DNA from: Parietaria judaica
Lineage: Eukaryota; Streptophyta; Magnoliopsida; Rosales; Urticaceae
DNA: 64,000 nt
Reading direction: 5' to 3'
Assembly: GCA_954871525.1 (NCBI GenBank)
Contig: OX940871.1
Coordinates: forward strand, 25,394,586-25,458,585
The position numbers and the translations under genes were made by a program. The notes beneath the pieces are model-generated. The model saw nothing but the letters and a program-made list of their open reading frames with translations. It ran no database searches and was not told the origin of the DNA. The stretch's first letter is position 1. The number at the start of each line of letters is the position of its first letter. This document shows, in pieces, positions 11,499-24,111 of this stretch.

Positions 11499-12798
11499 GA
11501 TTGAGAACAAGGAAGAGGGAAAGGTCAACGGAGATTTCTCTATGTTATGATGTCTGTCATGTCAGGGAAGCTTAGGCATTCCTCTTAGAGTCGATGAAGT
11601 CGATAGTTACGAAGAGAAAGACATTGTCCTTTGTTCTATATCGATAACTTTCGGGTTTATCCTTCCAGCTAATACATATATACATATATATATATAATAT
11701 AATCTAACACTTTCCTGTGATTCCAATGCAGCTATATATGCTTATCAACGAAGAATAGTTTCGTCTTTTTGGGGTCGTTTGAAAAGAGCGCGAAAGTGAT
11801 GGTCGTGATATGGAATTATCTACGGCTAGTAGAGAGAGTAGTGGTCGTTTTTACGTTTGTGATGGATGTTTTTGCTGTCGTTTTTGTGATTCTGTAGTTT
11901 TTATTAATCGAGAATTATGAAAAATGACATCACTCTCTACTTGCTTGGGGAGGTGAGAAGTTGAGAGCATACGACTAGGCTAAGTGAAAAATGCTTGGTC
12001 GAATGTCTCACTCTCTCGAGCTTAGGATTTATGAATACTTAATAATGTCCTAATTATAACATCATATATATATATATAAGCATAGGATTATGAGTAATGG
12101 ACTATAGCAAGTAATTGGTCTAATTCATTAGGTCATACTAATTTAAGGGTAAATATCGGCTAAATTACTTAATGTTTTACGAATTTCGTCTTATGTACTT
12201 AATGTTTTATTTTGTTGGCTAATGTACTCAAATTTCATTCCATTAGCCATTTTGGTTCGCTCCGTCCATTCGCAATTCCACACCGTCAATTTATGCCACA
12301 TACATTGCCACGCTAGCTTTATTTGCCACGTGGCACATTATTTATTTTAAAAAATAATTAATGATCCAATAATAATAACTCTCGTGATTTATCGTTTTTC
12401 TTATGAAAAATTATATAAAAATTAAAAAATTAATTATAAATGTATAATTTAATATCAGCATTCAATACAAATAAAAATATTGATTATTTAATAAAAATAA
12501 AAGAATAAAAGTTTGTTTTTAAAGCAAAAAATTATTTGAACAAATTTCACGTAGTAGTTTAGTAACGTACTAATGCGACGTCACATTCAACTAAATGTCA
12601 CATGGCACTTATAGTCGACATTATATGGTCATGGACCTATTTGTAAGAAACTACCTGGTTTGAGGATTTTAATTGCTAAAAATTGTGCTCAAAGACTTAT
12701 CTATAGGAAATATATAAGTTTGAAGACTTTAGCCACAAATTGCTCTAATTATATAATAATAATATTATTATTTCCTTGATTGCAAAAATATATTTCTA
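11499..12798. other. Intergenic region upstream of the RFC-like gene
   Basis: Holds the presumed promoter and 5'UTR of the minus-strand RFC-like gene, with TA-rich runs near 11675-11705 and 12064-12078, and the 3' flank of the hydrolase. About 12140-12320 resembles degraded plant repeat sequence. No coding exon is seen. Confidence 0.5.
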
Positions 12799-15700
12799 TT
12801 ACAAAGCTTGTCGAGCTGGTAGAGTTGACAACCAATCGAGCAATGCTTTGTTGACAAGCTCGGGAACTTCATCGTGCGGGCAATGACCGGCCTGCAAGTT
12901 GACCACCGAAGTGTTTGGGTAAAACTCTTTGATTTGGTTCGCCTTTTTCGGACCGACCCACGGGTCTAAATCGCCCCAAACCAATAGCAACGGGCAAGAC
13001 ATCTTGCCCAGTACGCTGTCGAGAGTGTACTGAGTCTGGTTCTGCATGAACCGGGACATCAATCTGAGCAAAAACACAAAGGAGAGAGTGAGAATTACGG
13101 AAAAAAAAAAGAGGCGGGAAAATAACTCAAACGACATGAAGATGAAGAAAATGATTCTTGATGATGATATTGAATAGAAAATGATTCTTGATGATTGATA
13201 TTGAATATGAGAATAATGTGTATACTAATAGATTACACGACGAGAAGTACGAGACACGAGCGACAAAGATGAACATCGTTACACGCACCTGTAATAAACT
13301 TCTCCGGCATTTGGATCAGCCGCTGGCATTGTTATAGATTCCACGAGATAATCATCCACATTCGAAGGATTCATGTACACCTGAGCCGTTGCGCAAATAT
13401 GTAAATATAGTTTGTATAATTAGATCCTACATTTAAAATGTTTATTAGAATGCGCTTATATCATTATACTTTTTTTTTTTTTTTGGGACACCTTATATCA
13501 TTATACTTATTGATATATTACAGATATTTTTTAGCACATGATTGTATGGATAAATCCGAAGATTGTGGGAGAGGGAATCTGGATTTTTGTCACAACGGTG
13601 TGTAGTATCCGCGAAATTAGGATGACAATTAAACCGGGCCACGTGTTCGATCTTGGGCCAGACCCAGTGACTGCGTGGTGGTCCTAAGTGGAAGATTTCG
13701 GGGCTTGATCTTGGGCCAAAATCATCACCAACATTATTGTGTTCTTAGAAGCTTGTTCTAAGATCAACCTGTTAGTAAAATTTAAGAGTTATTATTAGTG
13801 AATTTGTCGAGTGTTTCGAGATTTCCTTCTTAACATTTTATTGCGATTTTGACCCAGGGATTGTTCCTATTGTGAGCATATTCTAGCACAATTATGATGA
13901 TAGTTTCTATTTAACTAGTATGGGGAGCGAGTGGGCTCGAAACATGTCGAGATTTTAACATTTAGAGGGATACCATGCTCGAAACTGCAGAAACATGACA
14001 AGGTCAGCATTCTTACAAATGAAACGGAGACAAGAGCACACAAAACACGTACACTTTTTAAGACGGAGAGAATCCGAGCCGGTCGTTTGGCTTGCCAGAA
14101 CAGAAATCCGAGCACTATACGTTGAAAAGCTTCCTTTAGCGGTTTTAAGACGACTTTTTGAATGGTTGACTCTTCGGACTGTGACGTTCCGACATTTTTG
14201 TTCGCAAATTGTCCGGCGGAATTAAGCAGGACGACACCGATGACTTGCTCGGGCAACCCCATTGCTGAAAGCAGAGCAGTGAAACCCCCGAGGCTAAAAC
14301 GAGCCGCAGATAATAGTTTTAAGTCAATCTAATATATATAATGTGAAAAAATGTTCTCCAATATCAAACTATTATAAAGCATTGAAAATGTGTTACGAAA
14401 ACCATCTTAGTAAGCAATACAAAAGCAGAAAACACAATACGGGCTCCGGAAATACACCAATCGAACAGCGATCCAAGGAGGGGGAGTTTTATAAAGTATT
14501 AAAAGTTTAATGAATTCATTAATTAGGCTGTAATTTTCGCGCTTTAAATATTTAGCCAATTGGTCCGTCTTTCTCATTTTATTAAATCATCTATTGATCA
14601 CAATCCTAAACTCTGTCGAGAAAGTGGAGATAGGCTTGTTAGACACGAGCATTCTTACAAAGCCGAAATCCAGGCCGCATAACTACCCGTTTCATAGAAA
14701 TCATTTCTCGAGAAAGAAAAAAAAAAGAGAAAATAAATTCCTAGTTTTCCTATCAACTGTTTTACCTGTTTCCAACTAAAACAGCAGGTTCTTTCACAAC
14801 ATCCTTCAAGAAATCCACAACTTGATCACTCCACACCATTGCATCATAATCGATAATCGCTTTCTCGCTCCAACCGAACCCTAATAAGTCAATGGCGTAC
14901 ACCTTGTGCGTCTTAGCCAATTCCGGTATGTTATACCTGCATTGCACAAATCAGTGAAAACTTGCACATGCAAGGGTGAAAGTTTTTTACTGCTTTCCCG
15001 TTGTTACTTTTACCAGTTTAAAAGCGGTATTTTTTTCGGTGATTCCCAATTCCAGACCCTTTTTATTTATAAACTCCGGAAAATTCCGGCATAAAACCGG
15101 CAGCTCCCAATTTAATGCCGGCATTTTTAGTGGTCTTAATTCTCGGTTAAAACTGGAAAAATGCCGGGTTTTTACTGTCCTAGAACCGGTCACTGGCTCT
15201 CGAAAAAACTATTCTGTACACATCATGGACCGGGAGGAAAAATCATCACATTGTCTCCGTTTCACCCTTTCTATATCTTCTGATGATAAAAAAAATTCCT
15301 TAAAACTGAGCTCTTAAAAATCCAAGAGAAGGCTCAAATAAAAAATAAAACTCATCTGAAAAAAAAAAAAAAAACAATTAAGAAGATGACGAAAGAACGG
15401 ATAAAAACCTCCAATGATAAGCCGAGGCACCGAAACCGTGAATGAGAACGACCGGAGGGCCTTGTCCTTGTTCGACATAGTGAATTTTGTGACCCCGCCA
15501 TGTCCAGAAATTGTACCCATCAGGTTTAAATTCCAGTTTCTCAATACCTAACATCAACCAACATATTTAATCACGGATTTTATTCCAATAAGCAGTACGT
15601 ATCATCTACACAAATATGTATTAAACCCCCTTTTTTTTTATATTAAATCGACATAAATTGAATATTTTAAAAAATCAGCCAAATATGTATTAAAAGCTTA

Positions 15701-17496
15701 AATTCCAATCAATTATCAGCAACAGAAATATGTTATCAAAACAGTTTATTAACCGTTTTTTAATAACTGTTTTAGCACCTATCATCATCAAAAATATTAC
15801 AAGAAAAAAATCCATAAACAATTAAATCAAAACAGTACAAAAACTCCACTTCAATTGAACATTTAACAAGAACTAAACATCAGCAAAATATGTAATTAAA
15901 ACCATAAATTCCAATCTCTTAGTCACCATTAAGCAAAACATTGCGAAAATAAATCCATTTACAATTTTAAATAAAAAAAGTACAAAAAGCCTACTTCAAT
16001 TGAATAGACAACTTATGAGATTAAACTTAAACTATTGTAATACCAGGCTTAAATCCCAATCTCTTAGTACCTTACATCAACCAAAATATTATAAGATAGC
16101 CCATTTTCATAATGTTCCCATACTTATTTAAACTTTTTTTTTTCGACACATATTCTCAAAGTCTTAAAATGTTAGCCTCGGTCAACCCCCAATTTTTCAT
16201 TAAATTTTTGTGGGTAAATAGCGACATATGTTCCCATTCTTATTCAGATACCTTCATTATGTTCCCAATTTTTTTTCCCGGCACATATTCCCAAAGTCTT
16301 AAAATATTGGTCTCGATCAACTTCCGTCAATTTTTCATCAAATTGTTGTTTAAGGGTAGAAGTTTAATGAAAATTTGAAGGAAGTTGACCAAGGCTAACA
16401 TTTTAAGACTTTGGAAATATGTGCCAGGAAAAAAAATTGGGAGCATAACTACGATGTTTGGTTTGAATAAGAATTTTAATAAAATATAAATAAGGGATAT
16501 TTGCGGTACAAGCTAACCAATCATATACAGGTGTGCGGGCATATTACCAATCTTTTTTTTGCAAAGTTACTACCCAAACGGCACAAAATAATATTGAGGT
16601 TCAATTTTGTCCATGTCATATTAAGGTGTGTTGCTCGAGAGATATGTGTATAGTCTATGATTAAACTGTGAATTGTGAAAACACGAAATTTTCAACACTT
16701 GTATTAATTAAACTAGAGACGTACCTATGCCTCAAGCTCAATAGACGTCAACTCGAGTGGATATATCAAGGTTTTAAATATCGCTTGCCGATATCGTTTC
16801 ACACTTTTCATTTTAGGGATATATCGCTTGTCGATTGGTATCTCATAGGTAAATCGATGGATATGCCGATGGATATATCGTTTCGCATATCCTCGAAAAC
16901 AGATTTTCGATGGGCATGCCGATGGATATTCGAGAAATTTAGTACCTTGGATATAATTGGACCCTCAAACACTGTTTTGTAGTCTTTGAATACTATTGGC
17001 GCTATTTTTTTTTAATAATATTGGGTATTTATGGCATTGGGTATTTATGCCATAAATACCCAAAAAATATACTAAAACCACACTTCAATCACATACATAA
17101 CTTTGAAGATTACACAAAATTAAACACAAATCTAACAAAAGGCTTAAATTCCAATCTCTTTGTACCTAACATTAACAAAAATAAAGCCTTGCTTATATTT
17201 TTAATAAGAAAATTGACAAACAAACCTTGAGCTGGTAGAGATGTCAATGAAGAAGAAGAGCCCATGACTGAAGCGGCCACAGCTCCATTGAAAGCGAAGC
17301 CCCTCCTATTCATTTCACATTTGCTGCTTCCTTCACATCAATCTTCAAATCTGACCTTTCTGCCCTTTCCCTTTTAATTGAAAATAAATAAATAAAATAA
17401 TGTGAACTTACTGTAGTGAAGAGAACTGAGCTTGTCAGCACTGGCTTTGGAGTTGAAGATCAGTGACGTGGACACAGCACAAGAGCAAGAACTCAT
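12799..17496 (-). CDS. Alpha/beta-hydrolase, chlorophyll dephytylase-like, probably plastid-targeted
   Basis: Seven exons join in frame with GT-AG junctions: 17496-17412, 17330-17226, 15547-15409, 14936-14766, 14293-14053, 13380-13289 and 13063-12799, giving 365 residues. The N-terminus (MSSCSCAVSTSLIFNSKASA) is Ser-rich and resembles a chloroplast transit peptide. The fold markers are in order: oxyanion-loop HGFGAS, LLGFGWS, the nucleophile elbow VGNSLGG (Ser across the exon 4/5 junction), the acid in WGDLDPWVGP, and the histidine in AGHCPHDEVPE. This arrangement matches the plant group that includes chlorophyll dephytylases and their relatives (the Arabidopsis At4g36530 group, by memory), which remove phytol from chlorophyll during photosystem repair. 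Substrate cannot be set from sequence alone. Intron 2 (about 1.7 kb) contains repeat DNA. Confidence 0.82.
16090..16450. repeat. Fold-back repeat in hydrolase intron 2
   Basis: The sequence around 16258-16345 (a GTTCCCAATTTTTTTTCC block, then CAAAGTCTTAAAATATTGG) is followed at about 16375-16448 by its inverted copy, so the DNA can form a long hairpin. A third, direct, diverged copy of the same motif lies at about 16105-16185. This is the layout of a fold-back MITE or of a nested partial duplication. No terminal duplication could be fixed. Confidence 0.5.
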
Positions 17497-17714
17497 TGTT
17501 GCTACAAAATAAAATTAACACACCAATATTTATATTTATATTTATATATATAATGGGTGTTGTGTGAGAGCCCAGATTTTGTGTGGTTGGCTGACTCGGA
17601 ACCAGAGAAACCCATCAGACAAGAACATGACACGTCACACGCGAAGATCGTCCGGAACGGCACGTCGTTGGTGCACTTGGGCCATACGACACTTAATTTC
17701 TCTTTACTTAATTT

Positions 17715-18052
17715 TTGTTTGTGGCAGAAATGCCCTTTTCTAAACTTTCTACTAAATTAATAGGCTGTTATGATGCAATCATTTCTATTTCATGTCCAGT
17801 TCCGGTGGCGGACGAGGACGGCTTTATCATCGAAGACATTACGGGCTTAGCTTCTTGGACCAACTTTGTTTTTCATTTTATTCGTAGAAATGACAACTTG
17901 GTTGCACATATCCTAGCCCAATATAGTCTTGGATCCACTTTTTCTAATGTCTGGTCAGGTTATCCTCCCCGATGTATTGTTAACTTTATTTTGGCGGAGC
18001 CCGCCGGAGCTTGTAGAGGGCGTTAATGAAAATCACATTTTTCTTAAAAAAA
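17715..18052 (+). pseudogene. LINE (non-LTR retrotransposon) RNase H remnant with A-rich 3' end
   Basis: The frame encodes a fragment with the layout of the C-terminal RNase H-like domain of plant LINE polyproteins: IIEDITGLASWTNFVFHFIR, then RRNDNLVAHILAQYSL, and a closing PPRCIVNFILAEPAGA block. The N-terminal part, the reverse transcriptase and the endonuclease are absent. The stop at 18024-18026 is followed within about 20 bp by a short A run (about 18044-18052), as expected for a 5'-truncated LINE. The domain call is from motif memory, not a search. Confidence 0.6.
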
Positions 18053-19535
18053 AAGAGACTATTATGATGCACATAGAAAGTCTAGCTCGCACCAATTAAT
18101 ATTGTTTCTTGATACTAAAAGTTTAAGAGATAATAATATATTTCTTCTTGTAGTAGAAAGAAGAATGGGCATTATTGTCAAAAAATGAAATTCAAGAGAT
18201 GAAATACATCTTAACAAAATTCACGAGGCCGAATGCTCTAAACAAAGAGTAGATAATTTTGTCTTTATTTGTGTAATGATCGTTTACCTAATACAAGAAA
18301 AACGGAGGCTCAACCCAAAAACAAACCCAACAAAAGCAATGTGGGCCAACCCAAAAGTCAACCGAAGCCCGATTCAAAATTTCGTTTAAGAAAAGTCAAT
18401 CGAAGTTTGTTGAGGTACAATTTTGTCCCAATCAACAATGTCCGACCCATAGGCAACTATGTCTGAAGACGGTGATCTTAACGCGGAAATCTGGCATAAT
18501 AACCCCAGACTCGTGGTTAGACTTTCATTAGATGTCATTTAACCCTGACCTCGGGTTTTAGCAACCGGAGAATACAAGAGATCTAGAAACCAGTACAAAG
18601 AGATCTATAGAGATATACCAAGAAAGTTAAGCTAGGGTTTAAAATGCTTACCATGGAAGTTAGGATATTATTGTTGTTGTTGTTTGAAACGTCGCCGGCG
18701 ACAAAATGAGGGTCGATGAACGTGGAACAAGAGAGGAAAAATGAACTTCGTAAGTTCTTGAAAGAAAATCGGAGTATGAAAGTGGTCCCAATGAGCCAGA
18801 TGACTTGCCATTTATATAAAATTCAGAGGCAAAATGAGAAGGGATCATCGAACATCACTAGTTTTCGAATCTTAGAACATTCGTGAATAAGTATCTTTCA
18901 TCACTAGTTATTGTTAAGTGTGAAGCATAATCTACACGGAAGTGCTACCGAGACCCGACGCGGAGCAGTCAAGATTTTTCGCTTATACTTGTAGCCGTCA
19001 TTAGTGCGTTTTGTAGCACAAATTGAGAGGCGCGAGATTGAGGGTGTAACCAGAAACTCCGATTGAGAGATTGATAGTGGATCGAGATCTACAAGCGGCA
19101 AGTGAACGTACCTCCTACACTGGGAGCGGACGCTGTAATTCTGGTGTCGATTTCAATTTTGTTTATCGCTTTTATCGTTTTTCGAATTGGGAATTAGGGC
19201 AGAATTTCTAACAGTAATAAATTTTCCGTACTATTAGCGGACTTAATTTAAACTTAGATAGTTACACCGCAAATATTTAAAGAAAACTAAAAATACAAAG
19301 TAGATGATGTTTGCGCATTAAGGAAAAACCTGTTTTAAGTTACCCAATACAACGTTATAAGTATGACGATCTACAAGTCTCCCAAACGACACAACTTCCT
19401 TCATTTCTTAATTCCAATCTTTTTCTTTTCCGTTATTAAACCGAACTTGCTTAAACAAATCATTAATTAATTAATTAATTATCATTATATTATTATAATT
19501 AATTATTAATTAGTACCACACTCACACACAACACA
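18053..19535. other. Intergenic region, no gene seen
   Basis: I see no supportable exon. Scattered moderately GC-rich stretches (18290-18480, 18600-19140) have short open frames without family features. The last ~100 bp are AT-rich with TTAATTAA runs and lie just before the TMEM53-like start, so the promoter of that gene is expected here. Confidence 0.45.
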
Positions 19536-22500
19536 ATGATCTTCGAGCTCCGGTCCCGAATCTCCGCCATGGAAGCACCCGTCAGGGTCGCCGTCCACGG
19601 CCTCAACCGCCACTTCCTCGCCCGAGCCTCGCCGTGCTCCCGCGCCTTGCGCCCCCACTCCGCCAAACCCTCGCCGTCGCGGTTCTCCCAGAATCGCCTC
19701 CGATTCTCGCCCAATTTCGCGTCGTCTCCGATAGGGAGCTTCGCGAGCCGGTTCGAGGCGCCGGTGGCTCGAAACGACGGCGTATTCGGGCGGAGCGGCG
19801 GCGATTTGGTTGGGGAGGGAGGGAGCGGCGTGGTTCCGGTGGCGGCGGAGGGGAGGGAGGTGAGGGTGGTGCTCCTGGGGTGGCTGGGGGCGAAGCAGAA
19901 GCACCTGAAGAGGTACGCGGAGTGGTACGAGGCGCGGGGGATCCGCGCGGTGACGTTCGCGACGGAGGTGAGGGAGATCCTGTGGTTCGACCTGGGGCGG
20001 AGCATCGAGCGGCGAGTGGCGGCGCTGGCGGAGGAGCTGGTGGCGTGGGTGGGCGAGGAGGGGCGCGAGAGGTGCCTGGTGTTCCACACGTTTAGCAACA
20101 CTGGTTGGTTTGTGTAGGTACTTACTCTCTGGTTTCTGTGTTTTTTGCGAAGACTCCGTGATTGAGAACTTTATATTTGGTACGGGCGTAAAAATAGAGG
20201 GGTGCACGAGGACTTCCTAGGAGGCCACCTGTCCCGGTACTACTCTCGCCCAAGCACGCTTAACTTCGGAGTTCTCATGGGATCCGGTGCATTATTGTTA
20301 GCTTATAAAATCTTGTGTTTGGCAAAAATGGATAAGGTTTTGCTTAGTCTATGCTGTTTTTGCATTCACAGAACTTCCACATTTGCCGAATTGTCCTAAA
20401 TTTCGCTCTAAAGTATGAAATTCATCTCTGAAAGGTTAATTCTGCAATTTTCCGGTGTTTTTGGGTCCGATTCTTTGGATAATGCGTAGTGTTGGTTCTC
20501 TTGAAAATACGCGCTTGTGTTATGATCGGTCTATTTTTAATGAGATCAATATTGTATCAGTGTTTATGCTAATGCTATCGGTGTTTTTGTTTTGATTTAC
20601 ATTAGTTTGTTCATTTGTTTACGCTAGGAGTCGCGTTCTCTCTATAATTTTCTTCATTTTCAGTGCTACCTTTCAAATTCTTGTGTACTGGATATGGAAA
20701 GGTGGAGAATGGAGCTATTACAGAATAGGAAATATAGAACAGACCCAAAAATTATACATGGAATCTTTCGAGTTCTTGTATTACTATTTCTATTCTTAAA
20801 CTTACTATATTGGATGTATTTCAAAGTATTTGAAGCTGGATGAGGCATTAATAGAAGCACGTTGAGGTTTGATGATTACCCCTTTCTTTGACAGGTACGG
20901 AGCTATTCTTGAGATTATGTTGCACGGTCGGCAGGATCTGATGGAGAAGATAAAAGGGTGTGTTGTGGATTCTGGTGCCGCCGAGCCATTCAATCCTCAG
21001 GTTTTTTTGTTCTTAGTTTTGTTTATATTTTTTTACGTAATTCGGCCTTAGAAGTCTGTTCATAATTAATTGTGCATAGAATTTGGTTGTGTTTGATTGG
21101 ACTAACTAAGTATGGAAGTTACGATTTTGCTTGGTGTTCATCGATTAAGAATTGAGTGCCTGATCGGTGAAGCTGTAGTTTTATGGGATGTTTTAGATAT
21201 CGCTATTACTAAGGCTTACACTAGTCTAAATATTCTGGTAAATGGAAATTTTCGAGCTTATTAACTGTACCAGATGCTCTTCATTTTGTTATGTGCCAAA
21301 AGCAATTACTGAAAACGGGAAGCTTGGCCAACCATTACTAAACCCAGTCTCCCCTCTTTTGAGTTAAAGTTTTACGATGGTCAATTTCTGAGTTTTTTTT
21401 TGGGGATTCGTGAAAAACAGTACCGGATTGGCTACTTTTTCATTAACATGTGTCTCTTAAAGATAGCCAAGGAAACTTCACCTTAAATGGCAGGACTGAG
21501 CCCGACTCAATCAAATCTCTAAACATAAATGCCCAAATAAATAGAATTTCAATGACATAAATTAAATAATCTAAACGACATAATTACTTAACTACTTAGT
21601 TTAAATAATCTATACAACAAACTACTTTGTTGATTGTGTTCAATCTTGTTCATTGTGTGCGTGTGTTCTTGATTCCGAGACTCGCCGATCTTGGCTCGTA
21701 ACACCCAGTTCCTATAACACTACTTTGCTGAACTTCGCTTCTCTTCCCTGAATTCTCCCTACATTTTTGTTGTTGTTTGACTAATCATACTTATGCCTCG
21801 CACTAAAACCGCACTCACTAGCCATTATAGTCTATACCGAATGCTGCATTCGATTTGGCACTATCAATTATCTTCCATAAATTAGATGATCGAATGATTA
21901 CATTTACCAGAAAGAATCTTCTTATCAATCTTTTTAGTATCGACCTGTGGGAAAGAAAAATACATTAGTTTCTTAGATTTTCGCAAACTATTATTTAGAA
22001 CTTGGTTAATTAAAATTTTGATGCATATTACTTATTTGACAAACCACGCCCTTGAATGACCATTGCAGGTCTGGGCAGCGGGATTCTCCGCTGCACTTCT
22101 AAAGAAACGCAGCTCAGCAACTTTATCAGTGGTCGAAACAAACACGGAAACATTCCAAGAAAAAGAACCACCGATAGTCGAAACCATGCTGTTATCGGTA
22201 CTGGAGAGGTTCTTCTCAGTTATGCTCAAGCTTCCCGACATAAACATGTGAGTCATTGACGCTGAATTTACTCAGAATTATATTGTTTTGAACAGGTTAT
22301 TGCCCACTTTAGCAGGTCTCTAATCGGGTTTTATTGTTTTAACGGGGTTAACAGAGTATAGAACTAATCTTTGATGTTTGACCCATAGAAAAGGTACTGA
22401 AACCGGTAATTGGTAAAATATATTTAACCGGTTAACCAAATTCAAAAACCAGATTTCGATTTTGGTTTTCACGGAGCCGAAGCCAAATCCAGTATTTTTT

Positions 22501-23160
22501 CCGAGATAAACATGTTAAGTCATCGATATTGTATCACTTTTGTTATTTTACTTAGAAATATGTTATTAAAAACAGGTTATTACCCGGTTAAACTGCTTTT
22601 AAATTACTTTCAACAGATTTAATCAAATTTGTGGAAAATATTATGCCCCTCTATTGTTTTAATTGACGCAAAAGAAAGTATGCCAAGCTGAAAACCAGAA
22701 ACTGGTTAAGTGAACTTTAAAATAAGAAGTAAGAAAAAAAAAAAAAAAAACATGCGGATTTCAGTTTTATATGACAAGCCGATTAGTTCAGTTCGGTTTA
22801 AAAAACTGGTCAAAACCTAACAAATTGAACCGAAACCTGTTTCAACCCTAGATGATCCCCTCTAGGAAATTACTGATTTGCTTGTTTTGTAGGAGGTTAG
22901 CGAGAGTAGTTACCATTCTGTCGAGAAAGCAGCCGTCTTGCCCTCAACTTTACCTGTACAGCACGGCCGATAAAGTGGTTCCATATCAGTCCATCGAGTC
23001 GTTCATCGAAGAACAACGGAGGCTGGGAAAGAAAGCGAACTCCTTCAACTTCGACACTTCTCCTCACGTGGATCACTTCCGGTCTTTCCCGGAGATCTAC
23101 TCTTCAGAGCTCGAACAATTTCTCAAAGACTGTTTTCCCAGCGTCACGATGGCAAAATAG
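19536..23160 (+). CDS. TMEM53/DUF829 family alpha/beta-hydrolase-like protein
   Basis: Four exons join in frame (19536-20113, 20895-21000, 22069-22247, 22893-23160) to give 376 residues. Exon 1 ends at GT|GTAGGT; reading past it hits an immediate stop, and exon 2 restores the family sequence. The first ~80 residues are Arg/Ser/Pro-rich without acidic runs, like an organelle transit peptide. The DUF829 domain then begins with [17 protein letters not shown], has the WFDLGR block and the elbow-like FHTFSNTGW carrying the likely serine. It continues with [19 protein letters not shown] in exon 2/3 and ends with [16 protein letters not shown] and [18 protein letters not shown], the usual acid and histidine positions. 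Family members are membrane-associated hydrolase-fold proteins; the animal homologue sits in the nuclear envelope. Plant function is unknown. Exon 1 is far more GC-rich than the rest. Confidence 0.85.
20200..20303 (-). rRNA. 5S rRNA-like sequence (probable pseudogene) inside intron 1 of the TMEM53-like gene
   Basis: Read on the minus strand, 20293 to 20204 follows plant 5S rRNA from the GCACCGGATCCCAT region through AACTCCGAAGTTAAGCGTGC and TTGGGCGAGAGTAGTAC to a 3' part ending CCTAGGAAGTCCTCGTGCA. The first ~25 nt of 5S rRNA are missing or unrecognisable, and several substitutions fall in the second half, where GGATGGGTGACC is expected. The internal promoter boxes are largely kept, and a T run follows downstream on that strand (about 20195-20190). 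A missing 5' end makes a working 5S gene unlikely. It is antisense to its host gene and unlike a tandem 5S locus, since only one copy is present. Confidence 0.8.
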
Positions 23161-24111
23161 AGCCGTTAATCTGAAATAACTCCTTTTACTAATTATGGCA
23201 ATTGTGTATCAGAAGATCGATTCTTATGACCGTTGGATATTGGCTCACTAATATATACATGAGATGAAACTTGTTGATCAAGAAAGGTGTAAGGAGTCAT
23301 TAATTTTTTTAGCTTTTGGCCCTTTCTTTACTAGAGATGTGCAATTTAGCACCTCAATTTTAAAAATAGCATAAACAGTTTCCCTATTATAATTTTTATT
23401 TGAATTTGGCCCTTTCGGTACAAAAATAGTTGAGATGATATCTCTTTTTTTTTCTTTATAGGGTTAGTGTGGAATTGGCTCTTTGACCGTTGTTTATGAT
23501 ATTAAAGATGTTAATATTTATCTTTAGGTTAAAAATTCATTGATGTTTGATAATTCAAAGTTAGAATCTTTTGACCCAAAAAAAAATAAAAAAAAATAGA
23601 CTAGCAACAACGAGGTTGCCTCGTCTGACGGAGACGAAAACGTGAAGTTAGGTACATTTTCCTTCAAATTTCAAACATAAATATTAAATTGTAAATATCA
23701 TAAAATTATGTATTTCGGCCGCAATAAAAATAGAAAAACATTGTGCTCGTGTGAAAGTCTTTGAAAGTTTTTTCTACATTTTGGTGAAGTAAATATTGTT
23801 TCATTGAACTTAAATGTCAAAGTTTAATTTCATTCGAAGTCGTGCGGGAAAATTAATTTACTGAAATTGCAATTTAATATTGACTTCTAAAAGTAAAAAA
23901 AAAATGTTTTACATGTGAGCAAATTCTTTCTATTTTTCAAAATTTAAAATTTTAATACAATCAATGTTTTTTGATCAATAATAAGTACTTTTGTGGTAAT
24001 TATCCAAAAATAAGTATATTGAGGACAGAATGGTCATCTCTGAAAAGTCCACGGTAATCAACAAGTAAGAAGCTTGACCAAGAGAGGAGGGGTCTTCGTG
24101 TCGACGCAGGA
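23161..24111. other. Intergenic region between two plus-strand genes
   Basis: Holds the 3' flank of the TMEM53-like gene and the promoter/5'UTR of the phosphopantetheine adenylyltransferase gene. It is AT-rich with A runs and no coding exon visible. Confidence 0.55.

Noticed and set aside
10438..11504. Plus-strand frames of up to 225 codons
   Set aside because: Antisense shadows of the large first exon of the RFC-like gene.
16497..17064. Possible complete second copy of the 2041-2557 element in the hydrolase intron
   Set aside because: The left end matches, but the right end near 17020-17064 is a different GGGTATTT palindrome, so boundaries are not supported.
19499..20207. Two minus-strand frames of 200 and 233 codons
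   Set aside because: They are shadows of the GC-rich exon 1 of the TMEM53-like gene, Arg/Pro/His-rich without domain features.
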